From: Stenotrophomonas maltophilia
GTDB lineage: Bacteria; Pseudomonadota; Gammaproteobacteria; Xanthomonadales; Xanthomonadaceae
Assembly: GCF_004920835.1 (NCBI RefSeq)
Contig: NZ_QFHO01000001.1
Coordinates: forward strand, 186,001-250,000
Length of the DNA stretch: 64,000 nucleotides
Reading direction: 5' to 3'
Shown here in pieces: positions 1 through 8,097 of the stretch. Each line of letters starts with the position of its first letter. Positions within the stretch are counted from its first letter, which is position 1. The notes under the pieces are model-generated. The model saw nothing but the letters and a program-made list of their open reading frames with translations. It had not been told where the DNA came from and made no database searches. The translations under genes were made by a program, and so were the position numbers.

Positions 1-321
1 ACCAGCGTGGTCGGCATCAAGCTGGAGAACTACAGCGTGTACGCGGCCAGCAAGGCCGCGGTGGAGACGATGGGCGCGATCCTCAGCAAGGAGCTGCGCG
101 GGCGCAACATCACCGTGAACGCGGTGGCGCCCGGCCCGACCGCCACCGACCTGTTCCTGGATGGCAAGGCACCGGAGCTGATCGAGCGGCTGGCAAAGAT
201 GAATCCCCTGGAGCGACTGGGCACGTCGGAGGACATCGCCGGAGCGGTGGCCTTCCTGGCCGGTGCCGATGGCGGGTGGATCAACGGCCAGGTGCTGCGC
301 GCCAATGGCGGGATGGTGTGA
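1..321 (+). CDS. SDR family oxidoreductase, C-terminal part (cut by window edge)
   Basis: The frame is open from base 1 to a TGA at 319-321, so the true start and the Rossmann nucleotide-binding half lie outside the window. The visible ~106 residues carry the SDR catalytic YxxxK (Y-AAS-K near the start), the following helix, the NAVAPGPTATD loop after strand 6 and the usual C-terminal end with a GQVLRANGG segment. These are classical short-chain dehydrogenase/reductase features, giving an NAD(P)-dependent cytoplasmic oxidoreductase. The substrate cannot be told from this fragment. Two SMAG-type repeats separate it from the convergent efflux operon. Confidence 0.9.
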   Translation, partial: TSVVGIKLENYSVYAASKAAVETMGAILSKELRGRNITVNAVAPGPTATDLFLDGKAPELIERLAKMNPLERLGTSEDIAGAVAFLAGADGGWINGQVLRANGGMV

Positions 322-336
322 CCACGCGCCAACCCC

Positions 337-467
337 GGTAGTCGCCCACCTTGGTGGGCGCTTCACCGCGAGCCAACCAAGGTTGGCATCTACCAGATCA
401 CGCCACATCGGTAGTCGCCCACCTTGGTGGGCGCTTCACCGCATGCCAACCAAGGTTGGCATCTACC
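337..467. repeat. Two tandem SMAG/GTAG repeat units
   Basis: Two nearly identical units (338-394 and 411-467) start with GTAG and end with CTACC. Each holds two hairpins: CGCCCACC/GGTGGGCG and GCCAACC/GGTTGGC. Unit length, the GTAG terminus and the hairpins match the SMAG/REP elements of Stenotrophomonas maltophilia. They sit between convergent genes, where they may act as a bidirectional mRNA end. The second unit overlaps the stop codon of the efflux pump gene: the TAG at 465-463 on the minus strand is part of the repeat's terminal GTAG. Confidence 0.9.
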
Positions 468-3400
468 GGGCCATGGCGCGGCGCCGGTGCACCCAGTAGT
501 ACAGCGTCGGTAGCACCAGCAGGGTCAGCAGCATCGCCGACAGCAGGCCACCGATCACCACCACCGCCAGCGGCTTCTGGGTCTCGGCACCGATCGCATG
601 CGAGGTCGCCATCGGCAGGAGGCCGAACATCGCCAGCAGCGCGGTCATCAGCACCGTGCGCAGGCGCTGCAGCGAGCCCTGCACCACCGACTGCAGCAGG
701 TCCATGCCCTGCTCGCGCAGCTGGGCGAATCGACTGAGCATCACCACCCCGTTCAGCACCGCTTGTCCGAACAACGCAATGAATCCGATCGCCGCCGACA
801 CCGATAGAGGAATGCCGGTCAACCACAGGGCCAGGATGCCGCCGATCATCGCCAGCGGTACGTTGGCCAGGATCAGCGCCGCGCTGCTGATGTCCTTGAA
901 GGCATCGAACAGCAGTACGAAGATGAGCAGCACCGACAGCGGAATCACCCAGCCCAGCCGCTTCATCGCACGCTGCTGGTTCTCGAACTCGCCGGACCAT
1001 TCCAGCCGGTAGCCTTCCGGCAGCTGCACACTGGCATCCACGCGCTTGCGCATGTCGGCCACCACGCTGCCCATGTCACGCCCTGCGATGAAGATGCTGA
1101 CCGCCTTCACCCGCTGCGCGTTCTCGCGCGAGATGTTGATCGCGCCGCTGGCCATGCGGAAGTCGGCCACGTCGGACAGCGTCACCGTGTGGCCATCGCC
1201 GATACCCACTGGCACCGTGCGCAGCCGTTGCAGGTCGCGGTCGGCATCGTCCAGGCGCAGCGAGATCGGGAACTTGCGATCGCCCTCCCACAGCTCGCCT
1301 ACCTGGCGCCCGCCCAGCGCGGTCTCGATCACTTCGTCGATGTCGCGCACGTTCAGGCCATAGCGTGCTGCACGGTCGCGGTCGATCTCGATCTGCAGCT
1401 GCGGCAACGAACCATCGCGGTCGATGAAGGCGCTCTCCACGCCCTCCACCCCGCGCACCTGGCCCAGGATGGCCTGTGCGTGCTGGTTCAGCACGTCCAG
1501 ATCCGAACCGCTGACCTTGATCACCACCTGGCCCTTGATCTGCGAGATGCTCTCCAGGATGTTGTCGCGCACCGGCTGCGAGATCGAGAACTCCGGCCCC
1601 GGAATGCGCTGCTCCAGCGTGCGCTGCAGGTCGCTCACCAGCTGCCGCTTGTCCACGCCCTTCGGCCATTCCTTCTCCGGCTTCAACGCCACCAGCGCCT
1701 CGATCTGGTTGGCACCCTTGGCATCGGACCCGTCTTCCGGGCGCCCCAGCTTGGCCACCACCGTCGACACCTGCGGGAAGCTGCCGACCAGCTCACGGAT
1801 GCGCCGCGACTGTTGCTGCGCTTCGGCCAGGCTGGTGCTGGGGTCGAGTGTGGCGGTCAACCAGATCGACCCTTCGTCCAGCTCGGGCAGGAACTCCGAG
1901 CCCAGGCGAGTGCCCAGTGCCAACGTACCCACCAGCAACGCAACTGCGGTCAGCACCACCGCACGTGGCCGGGCCAGTGCGCGCTCCAGGATCGGCCGGT
2001 ACCAGTCGGTCAGGCGGTCCATCAGCGGGTTGCCATCGCGCATGCGGTCCCGTCGCAGCCACCAGTAGCAGAGCAGCGGCACCACGGTCAGCGCCAGGAT
2101 CAACGCACCGATCAGCGCAGAGGTCACCGAGTACGCCATCGGCGCGAACATGCGGCCTTCCTGGCGCTGCAGGGTGAAGATCGGGATGTGCGCGGCGATG
2201 ATGATCAGCATCGAGAAGAACGTCGGTCGGCCCACTTCCGATGCGGCCGAAAGAATGGTCGAGAACCGCGTCTTCCGATCAGCCGTAGGTGGCAGCTTCG
2301 ACAATCGCGAGACGATGTGCTCGGTGACGATCACCGCGCCATCGATGATGATGCCGAAGTCCATCGCACCCAAGGACAGCAGGTTGGCCGGCACGCCCCA
2401 CAGGTGCAGGCCGAGGAAGGTCGACAGCAGCGCCAGCGGCATCATCGCCGCCACGATCAGCGCGGCGCGGGCGTTGTACAGGAACAGCCACAGCACCAGG
2501 AACACCAGCACCGCACCTTCCAGCAGGTTGCGGAAGACCGTCTTCAGCGTGGTCGTGACCAGCCACGAGCGGTCGTAGAACGGCTCGATGCTGACCCCAG
2601 CCGGCAGCTGGTTCGCCTCGATCTCGGCGATGCGCGCATGCAGAGCGTCGAGCACGTCGGACGGATTCTCGCCCTTGCGCATCAGCACCATGCCGAACAC
2701 CGCATCGTCATTGTCGTCCTGGCCGACCAGGCCCTGCCGTGGCAGGCCGGTATCGGCGATGCCGGCGAGGTCGCGCACCAGGATCGGCGTGCCCCCACGC
2801 TGCGCCACCACCACGTTGCCGATGTCGGCCGGCGAACGCATCAGGCCCACGCCGCGGATCAGGAACTGCTGCTGCCCGCGCTCCACGTAGCCGCCGCCGG
2901 CGTTGGAGCTGCCCTTTTCCAGTGCCTCAGCGAACTCACCCAGGCTGATGCCGCGGTCGCGCAGCTTGTCCAGGTCCGGCTTGACCTGGAAGGTGCGCGC
3001 GAAGCCACCGAAGCTGATCACATCGGCCACCCCCGGCACGGTGCGCAAGCTGCGCTCCATCGTCCATTCCTGCACGGTGCGCAGCTGGGTCGGCGTCATG
3101 TGCGGGCCCTTGAGCACGTAGCGGTAGATCTCGCCCACCGCAGAGCTCATCGCCTCCAGCTCCGGGGTCACCCCTTCTGGCAGCTCCACACCCTGCAAGC
3201 GCTCCAGCACCTGCTGGCGCGCGAAATAGTCGTCGGCCTTGTCGTCGAAGGTCAGGATGATCATCGACAGGCCGAACTGGGTATGCGAGAACACCCGCAC
3301 CGAATGCGGGATGCCGGACAGCGCCACTTCCAGCGGCATTGTCACTTCGCGCTCCACCTCTTCGGCGGCGCGGCCCGGGTGCAGCGACACCACCGTTACC

Positions 3401-3537
3401 TGGGTGTCCGACACATCCGGGAAGGCTTCCACCGGCAGTACGCGGAACGCGGCAATGCCAGCGCCGATGAACAGCAGCAGTGCCAGCATCACCATCAATG
3501 GCTGGCGCAGGCAGTAGGCAATCAGGCGATCGATCAT
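463..3537 (-). CDS. Heavy-metal efflux RND pump (CzcA/CusA-type, HME family)
   Basis: A 1024-residue inner-membrane proton/cation antiporter, the usual size of HME-RND pumps. It has an N-terminal membrane helix, a large periplasmic porter loop, a block of membrane helices, a second porter loop and a final helix block. The motif DFGIIIDGAV at about residues 393-402 (membrane helix 4) is the proton-relay signature seen in divalent-cation HME pumps; the CusA-type copper/silver version is not present. Which metal is exported cannot be read directly. The ATG overlaps the adaptor stop by 4 bases, so the three pump genes form one operon (outer-membrane protein, adaptor, pump). Its own stop codon lies inside a SMAG repeat. 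Confidence 0.93.
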   Translation of the reverse strand: MIDRLIAYCLRQPLMVMLALLLFIGAGIAAFRVLPVEAFPDVSDTQVTVVSLHPGRAAEEVEREVTMPLEVALSGIPHSVRVFSHTQFGLSMIILTFDDKADDYFARQQVLERLQGVELPEGVTPELEAMSSAVGEIYRYVLKGPHMTPTQLRTVQEWTMERSLRTVPGVADVISFGGFARTFQVKPDLDKLRDRGISLGEFAEALEKGSSNAGGGYVERGQQQFLIRGVGLMRSPADIGNVVVAQRGGTPILVRDLAGIADTGLPRQGLVGQDDNDDAVFGMVLMRKGENPSDVLDALHARIAEIEANQLPAGVSIEPFYDRSWLVTTTLKTVFRNLLEGAVLVFLVLWLFLYNARAALIVAAMMPLALLSTFLGLHLWGVPANLLSLGAMDFGIIIDGAVIVTEHIVSRLSKLPPTADRKTRFSTILSAASEVGRPTFFSMLIIIAAHIPIFTLQRQEGRMFAPMAYSVTSALIGALILALTVVPLLCYWWLRRDRMRDGNPLMDRLTDWYRPILERALARPRAVVLTAVALLVGTLALGTRLGSEFLPELDEGSIWLTATLDPSTSLAEAQQQSRRIRELVGSFPQVSTVVAKLGRPEDGSDAKGANQIEALVALKPEKEWPKGVDKRQLVSDLQRTLEQRIPGPEFSISQPVRDNILESISQIKGQVVIKVSGSDLDVLNQHAQAILGQVRGVEGVESAFIDRDGSLPQLQIEIDRDRAARYGLNVRDIDEVIETALGGRQVGELWEGDRKFPISLRLDDADRDLQRLRTVPVGIGDGHTVTLSDVADFRMASGAINISRENAQRVKAVSIFIAGRDMGSVVADMRKRVDASVQLPEGYRLEWSGEFENQQRAMKRLGWVIPLSVLLIFVLLFDAFKDISSAALILANVPLAMIGGILALWLTGIPLSVSAAIGFIALFGQAVLNGVVMLSRFAQLREQGMDLLQSVVQGSLQRLRTVLMTALLAMFGLLPMATSHAIGAETQKPLAVVVIGGLLSAMLLTLLVLPTLYYWVHRRRAMAR

Positions 3538-4706
3538 GGCGCAGCGTGCCCGCTACCGGTGCTGACGGCTGCCGGCGCGCTGTCGACCAGCTGCTGCAGC
3601 AGCAGGCCGCCTTCGACCACCACCCGGCTGCCGGCGGCGAGGCCCTCACGTACCCACAGCCGGCCGTCACCCAGCTCCTCCGCGTGCACGGCGCGACGCA
3701 CGAAGCGGCCCTTGCCCTCTTCCACGAACACCACCTGCTTGCCGTCGATCAGCAGCACCGCCGCATCGGGCAACGAGACACCGCCCTCGGCCGGCAACGC
3801 CACCTGGGCGCGCACATATTGTCCGGCCTTGAAGCCGCGTGCACGATTGTCCAGCTCGGCGCGTGCCTGCACCACGCGGCGTTCGCTATCGACGAAGTCA
3901 TCCACGTGCTGGAGGGTCGCCTGCAGTGGTTGCCCATCGGCGCCGGGCACGCTCACCTGCATGCCCGCCTTCAAGCGTCCGGCGAGGCTTTCGGGGATGT
4001 CCAGCAACAGCCACAGGCGGTCCGGATCGCCGATCACTGCCAACGGCTGTTCACTGTCCGGGCTGACCGACATTCCCGGGCTCATTCGCCGCTCCACCAG
4101 CACGCCATCGATGGGCGCGCGCAGCGGCAGGCGCTGATCGACGCGCTGGCCGTTGCCATAGGCCTTGGCGAAGGCAGTCGTGCGCGCATGATCGGCCTGG
4201 CTGCCAGCGAAGTTGGCCTCGGCCTCGTCCAGTTCACGACCCGACGCCACTCCCGCCGCATACAGTTCGCGGGTACGGTCCAGTTCCTTGCGTGCCTGCT
4301 GCAGCTCGGCGCGGCCACGCGCACCTTCAGCCTGGGCCTGGCCGAACTCGGGCGAGGTGATCCAGGCGATCACCTGGCCAGCCTTCACCTTCTGCCCCGG
4401 CTGTGCCTCGATGCGCGCCACCTGCCCCGGCAGCGGCGTGTGGAGTGCGCTGGAGCGCGTCTCATCCCAGACCACCCGGCCCGGCAACTGCAGGCTGGCG
4501 CTTGCGCCGACACTCACCGCCTCGCTGCGCAGCACGTCCAGCTGGCGGCTGTCGGCGGGAAACTGGATCTGGCCGGCGCTGACCTGCGGCGCATCCTCAA
4601 GATAGGATGCTGGCTCTCGACCGCAGCCGCCCAGCAGGGCCAGCGCCAGCAAGGCCGGCAGCACGGCGTGTCGCGCCTGCGGGCGATAAGTGACGGTGGA
4701 CTTCAT
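3534..4706 (-). CDS. Efflux RND periplasmic adaptor (membrane fusion protein, CzcB/CusB-type lipoprotein)
   Basis: 390 residues. The N-terminus has a hydrophobic stretch followed by LLGGC, a lipobox, so the protein is probably an inner-membrane-anchored lipoprotein facing the periplasm. A lipoyl/barrel-sandwich half around residues 70-100 is followed by an alpha-helical hairpin rich in Ala/Glu/Arg, the second lipoyl half and beta-barrel segments, as in HlyD-type adaptors. It bridges the RND pump and the outer-membrane channel. It overlaps the channel gene upstream by 4 bases and the pump downstream by 4 bases, which implies translational coupling and shared stoichiometry. Confidence 0.92.
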   Translation of the reverse strand: MKSTVTYRPQARHAVLPALLALALLGGCGREPASYLEDAPQVSAGQIQFPADSRQLDVLRSEAVSVGASASLQLPGRVVWDETRSSALHTPLPGQVARIEAQPGQKVKAGQVIAWITSPEFGQAQAEGARGRAELQQARKELDRTRELYAAGVASGRELDEAEANFAGSQADHARTTAFAKAYGNGQRVDQRLPLRAPIDGVLVERRMSPGMSVSPDSEQPLAVIGDPDRLWLLLDIPESLAGRLKAGMQVSVPGADGQPLQATLQHVDDFVDSERRVVQARAELDNRARGFKAGQYVRAQVALPAEGGVSLPDAAVLLIDGKQVVFVEEGKGRFVRRAVHAEELGDGRLWVREGLAAGSRVVVEGGLLLQQLVDSAPAAVSTGSGHAAP

Positions 4707-5950
4707 CGGGACTCTCCTTCAGCAACGGATGTGGCCGCTTCCCAGCGCGCCAGGGCAATGGCATGGTCGGCACGCGCTTCAATCAGCGCGGCCTCGAACT
4801 CGCGCCAGCTGCGGCGCGCATCCAGCAGATCGGTCAGGCTGGCAGCACCACGCCGGTAGGCCAGCTCGATGCCCTGCACGGCCTTGCGTGCGGCGTCTGA
4901 CTGCAGCCCCTCGTACTCGGTGCGACGCTGTGCGGCGGACTGCGCACTGGCCTGCAGCTGGTCCAGTTCGGCGCGTGCTTCGCGCTGCAGCACCTGCAGC
5001 TCAAGCGCGGCATTGTCACGGTCAGCCTCGGCACGCTGGATCGCGCCGCGTGCACGCGACGGGCCGCCGAGCGGAATGCTCAATGACACGCCCCAGGTGA
5101 CGCCGCTGATGTCGGTCGGCTCACGCTCCGCCTCCACGCCCAGCTGGATGTCGCGGTGGCGCTCGCTGCGAGCCAGTGCCACGCCGGCATCAGCAGCCGC
5201 CAGGCGCGAGCGTGCGGCGCGCAGATCCGCGCGCTGCTGCGGGTCGGACACACGCACGCTGGCCACGCTGCTGGCAGCCGGCCACGGATCATCGGCGCTG
5301 ATGTCATGGCTGTCGTCACGTCCAAGCAGCAGGCCCAGCGCATGCCGCGCGTCACGCAGATCCAATGCTGCCTCGCGCGCCGCGTCCGCCACAGCGAGGT
5401 CGTCCACCGCCAGCCGCGCGCGATCCACCGGCGCCATCGCCCCTGTCGCAACCTGCTTGGCCGCCGCCGCCATCTGCTCGGCCGAGCTCTGCCGGTTGGC
5501 GTCGGCAATCTGCGCCCGCTCCTGTGCGCCTTTCAGGCCGAAATAGGCTTCATGCAGCGCCACCTGCTGGCGGCGCCGGGTATCGAGCATCTCCAGCCCG
5601 GCCACTTCCAGCAGCGCGTCGGCCTGGCGGATGCGCAATGCACGCTTGCCACCGCGTTCCCAGGTCCAGCCCAGGCCCACGGTGCTGTCCACGCGCTTGT
5701 CCTGCCAGCGCCCGGGGCCGATGCCATGCTTGGGGCTGATCTTGCTGGTGCCGATCGACAGCTCGGTGGCCGGGCGAAGCGCCGCTGTCTGCGCATCACC
5801 CTGCACACCTCGCAGCTCCAGTGCCGCCGCGCGCAGGTCCGGGTTGTGCGCTTCCATTGCACGCTGCGCTTCTGCAAGGGACAGCGCCGAAGCCGCAGGC
5901 GCGCACAATAGAGCGGCCAGCACCGCCGCAAGACGAGGGGAGAAATTCAT
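4703..5950 (-). CDS. TolC-family outer-membrane efflux protein
   Basis: 415 residues from the ATG at 5950, which begins a good Sec signal peptide (MNFSPRLAAVLAALLC, cleavage near ASA). The frame stays open upstream to about 6490, but that extension runs across the divergent regulator gene and lacks a signal peptide start, so I rejected it. Two long coiled-coil-forming helical segments with Ala/Gln/Arg heptads and a repeated two-fold layout match the OEP family. It is the first gene of the metal-efflux operon, transcribed away from the response regulator with only 62 bases between start codons. Confidence 0.9.
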   Translation of the reverse strand: MNFSPRLAAVLAALLCAPAASALSLAEAQRAMEAHNPDLRAAALELRGVQGDAQTAALRPATELSIGTSKISPKHGIGPGRWQDKRVDSTVGLGWTWERGGKRALRIRQADALLEVAGLEMLDTRRRQQVALHEAYFGLKGAQERAQIADANRQSSAEQMAAAAKQVATGAMAPVDRARLAVDDLAVADAAREAALDLRDARHALGLLLGRDDSHDISADDPWPAASSVASVRVSDPQQRADLRAARSRLAAADAGVALARSERHRDIQLGVEAEREPTDISGVTWGVSLSIPLGGPSRARGAIQRAEADRDNAALELQVLQREARAELDQLQASAQSAAQRRTEYEGLQSDAARKAVQGIELAYRRGAASLTDLLDARRSWREFEAALIEARADHAIALARWEAATSVAEGESR

Positions 5951-5973
5951 GCACGTCACGGTAAGGTGACGGA

Positions 5974-6011
5974 CTTGCGCCAAACTTGCCCCAACCTTGC
6001 ACGAAGCTTGC
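5974..6011. promoter_or_regulatory. Four direct CTTGC repeats with exact 11-bp period (probable response-regulator operator)
   Basis: CTTGC occurs at 5974, 5985, 5996 and 6007, i.e. every 11 bases. The intervening bases share a loose xC(C/G)AA pattern in the first three units. OmpR/PhoB-type regulators bind head-to-tail sites with about one helical turn spacing, so this array between the divergent efflux operon and the regulator/kinase pair is the likely binding site. It lies 24 bases upstream of the efflux start codon and abuts the regulator ATG at 6013. Binding could therefore activate efflux and repress or autoregulate the regulator. The repeats are directly visible; the function is inferred. 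Confidence 0.7.
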
Positions 6012-6012
6012 A

Positions 6013-6687
6013 ATGCGAATCCTGCTGATCGAAGACGATGCCGCCCTGGCCGATGGACTGATCCGCGCCCTGCAGGGTGCCGGCCATCTGTGCGACCACC
6101 TCTCGCGCGGACTGCACGCGCCTGCGGCGCTGGCCAGCGCACCCTATGACGTGATGGTGCTCGACCTTTCCTTGCCGGACGTGGATGGCCTCGACCTGCT
6201 TTCGCGCCTGCGCAACGATGGCGCCACATTGCCGGTGCTGATCCTGACCGCGCGCGATGGCGTTGAGGATCGCATCCTCGGCCTCGACCGTGGCGGTGAT
6301 GACTATCTGGCAAAACCATTCGCGCTGGGTGAGCTGGAAGCGCGCCTGCGTGCATTGTCGCGCCGCCGCAGTGACGCACCAGCACAGAAGCGATTGGGCC
6401 GGCTGTGCTTCGACAGCATCCGCAACGAAGTGCAGGTGGACGGCCAGCGCATCGAGCTGACCGCACGCGAGCTGTCGCTGGTCGAGGCATTGATGCAGCA
6501 CCCGGGGCGCACCGTGACCAAGCAGCGCCTGTTCGATGCGTTGTACAGCTGGGATCACGAGGCCAACCTGTCGGTCATCGAGGTGCACGTCAGCCGCCTG
6601 CGCCGCAAGCTGGAGCAGGCCCACGCCGGCGTCGGCATCCGCATGTTGCGCGGCCTCGGCTACCGGTTGGAGGCCATGGGTGACTGA
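6013..6687 (+). CDS. OmpR/PhoB-family response regulator (likely metal-responsive)
   Basis: 224 residues. The start is the ATG giving MRILLIEDD, because the acidic pocket of a receiver domain should begin within the first ten residues. The receiver has the acidic residues after LLIE, phospho-acceptor Asp51 in VLDLSLP, and Lys in LAKPF. The C-terminal half is a winged-helix DNA-binding domain (ELTARELSLVEALM, RTVTKQRL, EVHVSRLRRKL). It overlaps the kinase gene by 8 bases and is divergent from the metal-efflux operon, the typical layout of CzcRS/CopRS-like systems. The 11-bp CTTGC repeats immediately upstream are its probable target. Confidence 0.92.
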   Translation: MRILLIEDDAALADGLIRALQGAGHLCDHLSRGLHAPAALASAPYDVMVLDLSLPDVDGLDLLSRLRNDGATLPVLILTARDGVEDRILGLDRGGDDYLAKPFALGELEARLRALSRRRSDAPAQKRLGRLCFDSIRNEVQVDGQRIELTARELSLVEALMQHPGRTVTKQRLFDALYSWDHEANLSVIEVHVSRLRRKLEQAHAGVGIRMLRGLGYRLEAMGD

Positions 6688-8059
6688 GCGCGTGCACAGC
6701 CTGCGCGGCCTGCTGCTGCGGCGTCTGTGGCTGCCTCTGCTGGTGCTGCTGCTGTGCAGTGCGGTGGGTTCATTCGCCTTGGCGCGCTTCTATGCCGGCC
6801 AGGTCTACGACCGCTGGCTGCTGGATTCAGCGATGTCGTTGTCCGAACTGGTGACGGTGCAGGACGGCCGCGCATCCATCGAAATCACCCCGGCGGTATC
6901 ACGCATGTTCACCTGGGACACCGCCGACGAAGTGCATGGCGAGGTGGTCGATGCGGATGGCGGGCGCCTGTATGGCGACCTGCCCGAGGCACTACCTCGC
7001 CCCATGGCCGCCGCTGGGAATGACGACGCGGTGTACTACGACGCGCGGCTACACGGGCAGGCCGTGCGCATGGTTGAAGTGGTGGTCAGCGCCGGCCAGG
7101 GCCATGACATCCGGCTGCGCGTGGCCGAGACACTGCGCAAGCGCCATCGGCTGGAGCGCAAGCTGTTGCTGACCAGCGTTCCGTTCCAGGCTGCGATCCT
7201 GGCACTGGCGGCGTGGCTGGCCTGGTCCGGTACAGGCGCTGCCGCACGCCATGCCAACCTGGTCGCGCGGAAGTTGGCCAGTCCGCGGCCGGATCCTTTG
7301 GCACCGCTGGATCCTGCGCAGGAAGCGCCGCGCGAACTGTGGCCGGCGGTGGAGGCTTACAACGCGCTGCTGCAGCGGCTGGACGCGATGCAGGCCGCGC
7401 AGCGCCGCTTCGTCAGCAACGCTGCACATCAGCTGCGCACACCGTTGGCAGCGATGCAGGTGGAGCTGGAGAGTTCATTGCGCCAGCATGATCCGCAGGC
7501 CCAGCAGCTGGCATTGTCCGGCACGCTGGCCGGGCTGGCCCGCTTGCAGCATCTGGTCAACCAGCTGCTGATGCTCAGCCGCTCCGAAGATCCGCATGGC
7601 AGCGCACTGCCGCTGCAGCCTGTGGACCTGGCCGCGTTGGCGCGCGGCGTGGTGGAGCGCTATGCCGACCGTGCATTGACTGCAGGCGTCGATCTTGGCT
7701 ATGACGGGCCCGACGATGGCCTGCAGGTACAGGGCGATCCGCAGCTGCTGCGCGAGGCACTGGGCAACCTTCTGGACAACGCGCTGCGCTATGGCGGCGT
7801 GCGCGGCGTGATCACCCTGGGTCTGCAGCACGATGCCGGTGGCGTGCGGGTGTGGGTGGACGATAACGGCGCCGGCATCGCCGAAGCCGAGCGCGCGCGC
7901 GTCACGGAACGCTTCTACCGAGCCAGCACAGAAGGCGACGGCTGCGGGCTGGGGCTGGCGATCGTGGCCGAGATCGCGCAACGGCATGATGCGGCGCTGG
8001 TGATCGATACCGCCCCGATCGGTGGCGCGCGGGTCGGGCTGCGGTTTCGTTCCCGCTGA
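6680..8059 (+). CDS. Sensor histidine kinase partner of the metal-efflux regulator
   Basis: 459 residues from a GTG at 6680 that overlaps the regulator's stop codon; the frame extends further upstream only inside the regulator gene. Membrane helix 1 is at about residues 9-30, a periplasmic sensor region of about 120 residues follows, and helix 2 is near residues 165-185. The HisKA box NAAHQLRTPL holds the phospho-accepting His. The ATPase domain has the N box (NLLDNALRYG), G1 (DDNGAGI) and G2 (GLGLAIV). The architecture is QseC/CzcS-like. The periplasmic part contains several acidic and His residues, compatible with but not proof of metal sensing. Confidence 0.9.
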   Translation: MTERVHSLRGLLLRRLWLPLLVLLLCSAVGSFALARFYAGQVYDRWLLDSAMSLSELVTVQDGRASIEITPAVSRMFTWDTADEVHGEVVDADGGRLYGDLPEALPRPMAAAGNDDAVYYDARLHGQAVRMVEVVVSAGQGHDIRLRVAETLRKRHRLERKLLLTSVPFQAAILALAAWLAWSGTGAAARHANLVARKLASPRPDPLAPLDPAQEAPRELWPAVEAYNALLQRLDAMQAAQRRFVSNAAHQLRTPLAAMQVELESSLRQHDPQAQQLALSGTLAGLARLQHLVNQLLMLSRSEDPHGSALPLQPVDLAALARGVVERYADRALTAGVDLGYDGPDDGLQVQGDPQLLREALGNLLDNALRYGGVRGVITLGLQHDAGGVRVWVDDNGAGIAEAERARVTERFYRASTEGDGCGLGLAIVAEIAQRHDAALVIDTAPIGGARVGLRFRSR

Positions 8060-8068
8060 CGTCCTGCG

Positions 8069-8092
8069 TGCCAACCAAGGTCGGCACCTACC
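8069..8092. repeat. Half SMAG-type hairpin between convergent genes
   Basis: TGCCAACC..GGTCGGCA forms an imperfect stem followed by CCTACC, a single-unit version of the repeats at 337-467. It lies in the 38 bases between the kinase gene (plus) and the GH92 gene (minus), where it could serve both as a transcript end. Confidence 0.65.
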
Positions 8093-8097
8093 AATCG

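Noticed and set aside
337..467. CRISPR-like array from regularly spaced repeats
   Set aside because: Only two units, internally palindromic and matching the scattered SMAG elements; no cas genes.
463..3537. Copper/silver specificity (CusA) for the RND pump
   Set aside because: The helix-4 motif is DFG-DGA, the divalent-cation type; no methionine-rich features supporting copper were noticed.
1189..4137. A 982-codon plus-strand open frame opposite the RND pump and adaptor genes
   Set aside because: It is the mirror of the high-GC codon pattern of the real genes: no domain, His/Gln/Arg-rich sequence, no ribosome site.
4703..6490. Longer version of the TolC-family gene starting upstream of 5950
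   Set aside because: It would run antisense through the response regulator and would bury the signal peptide internally.
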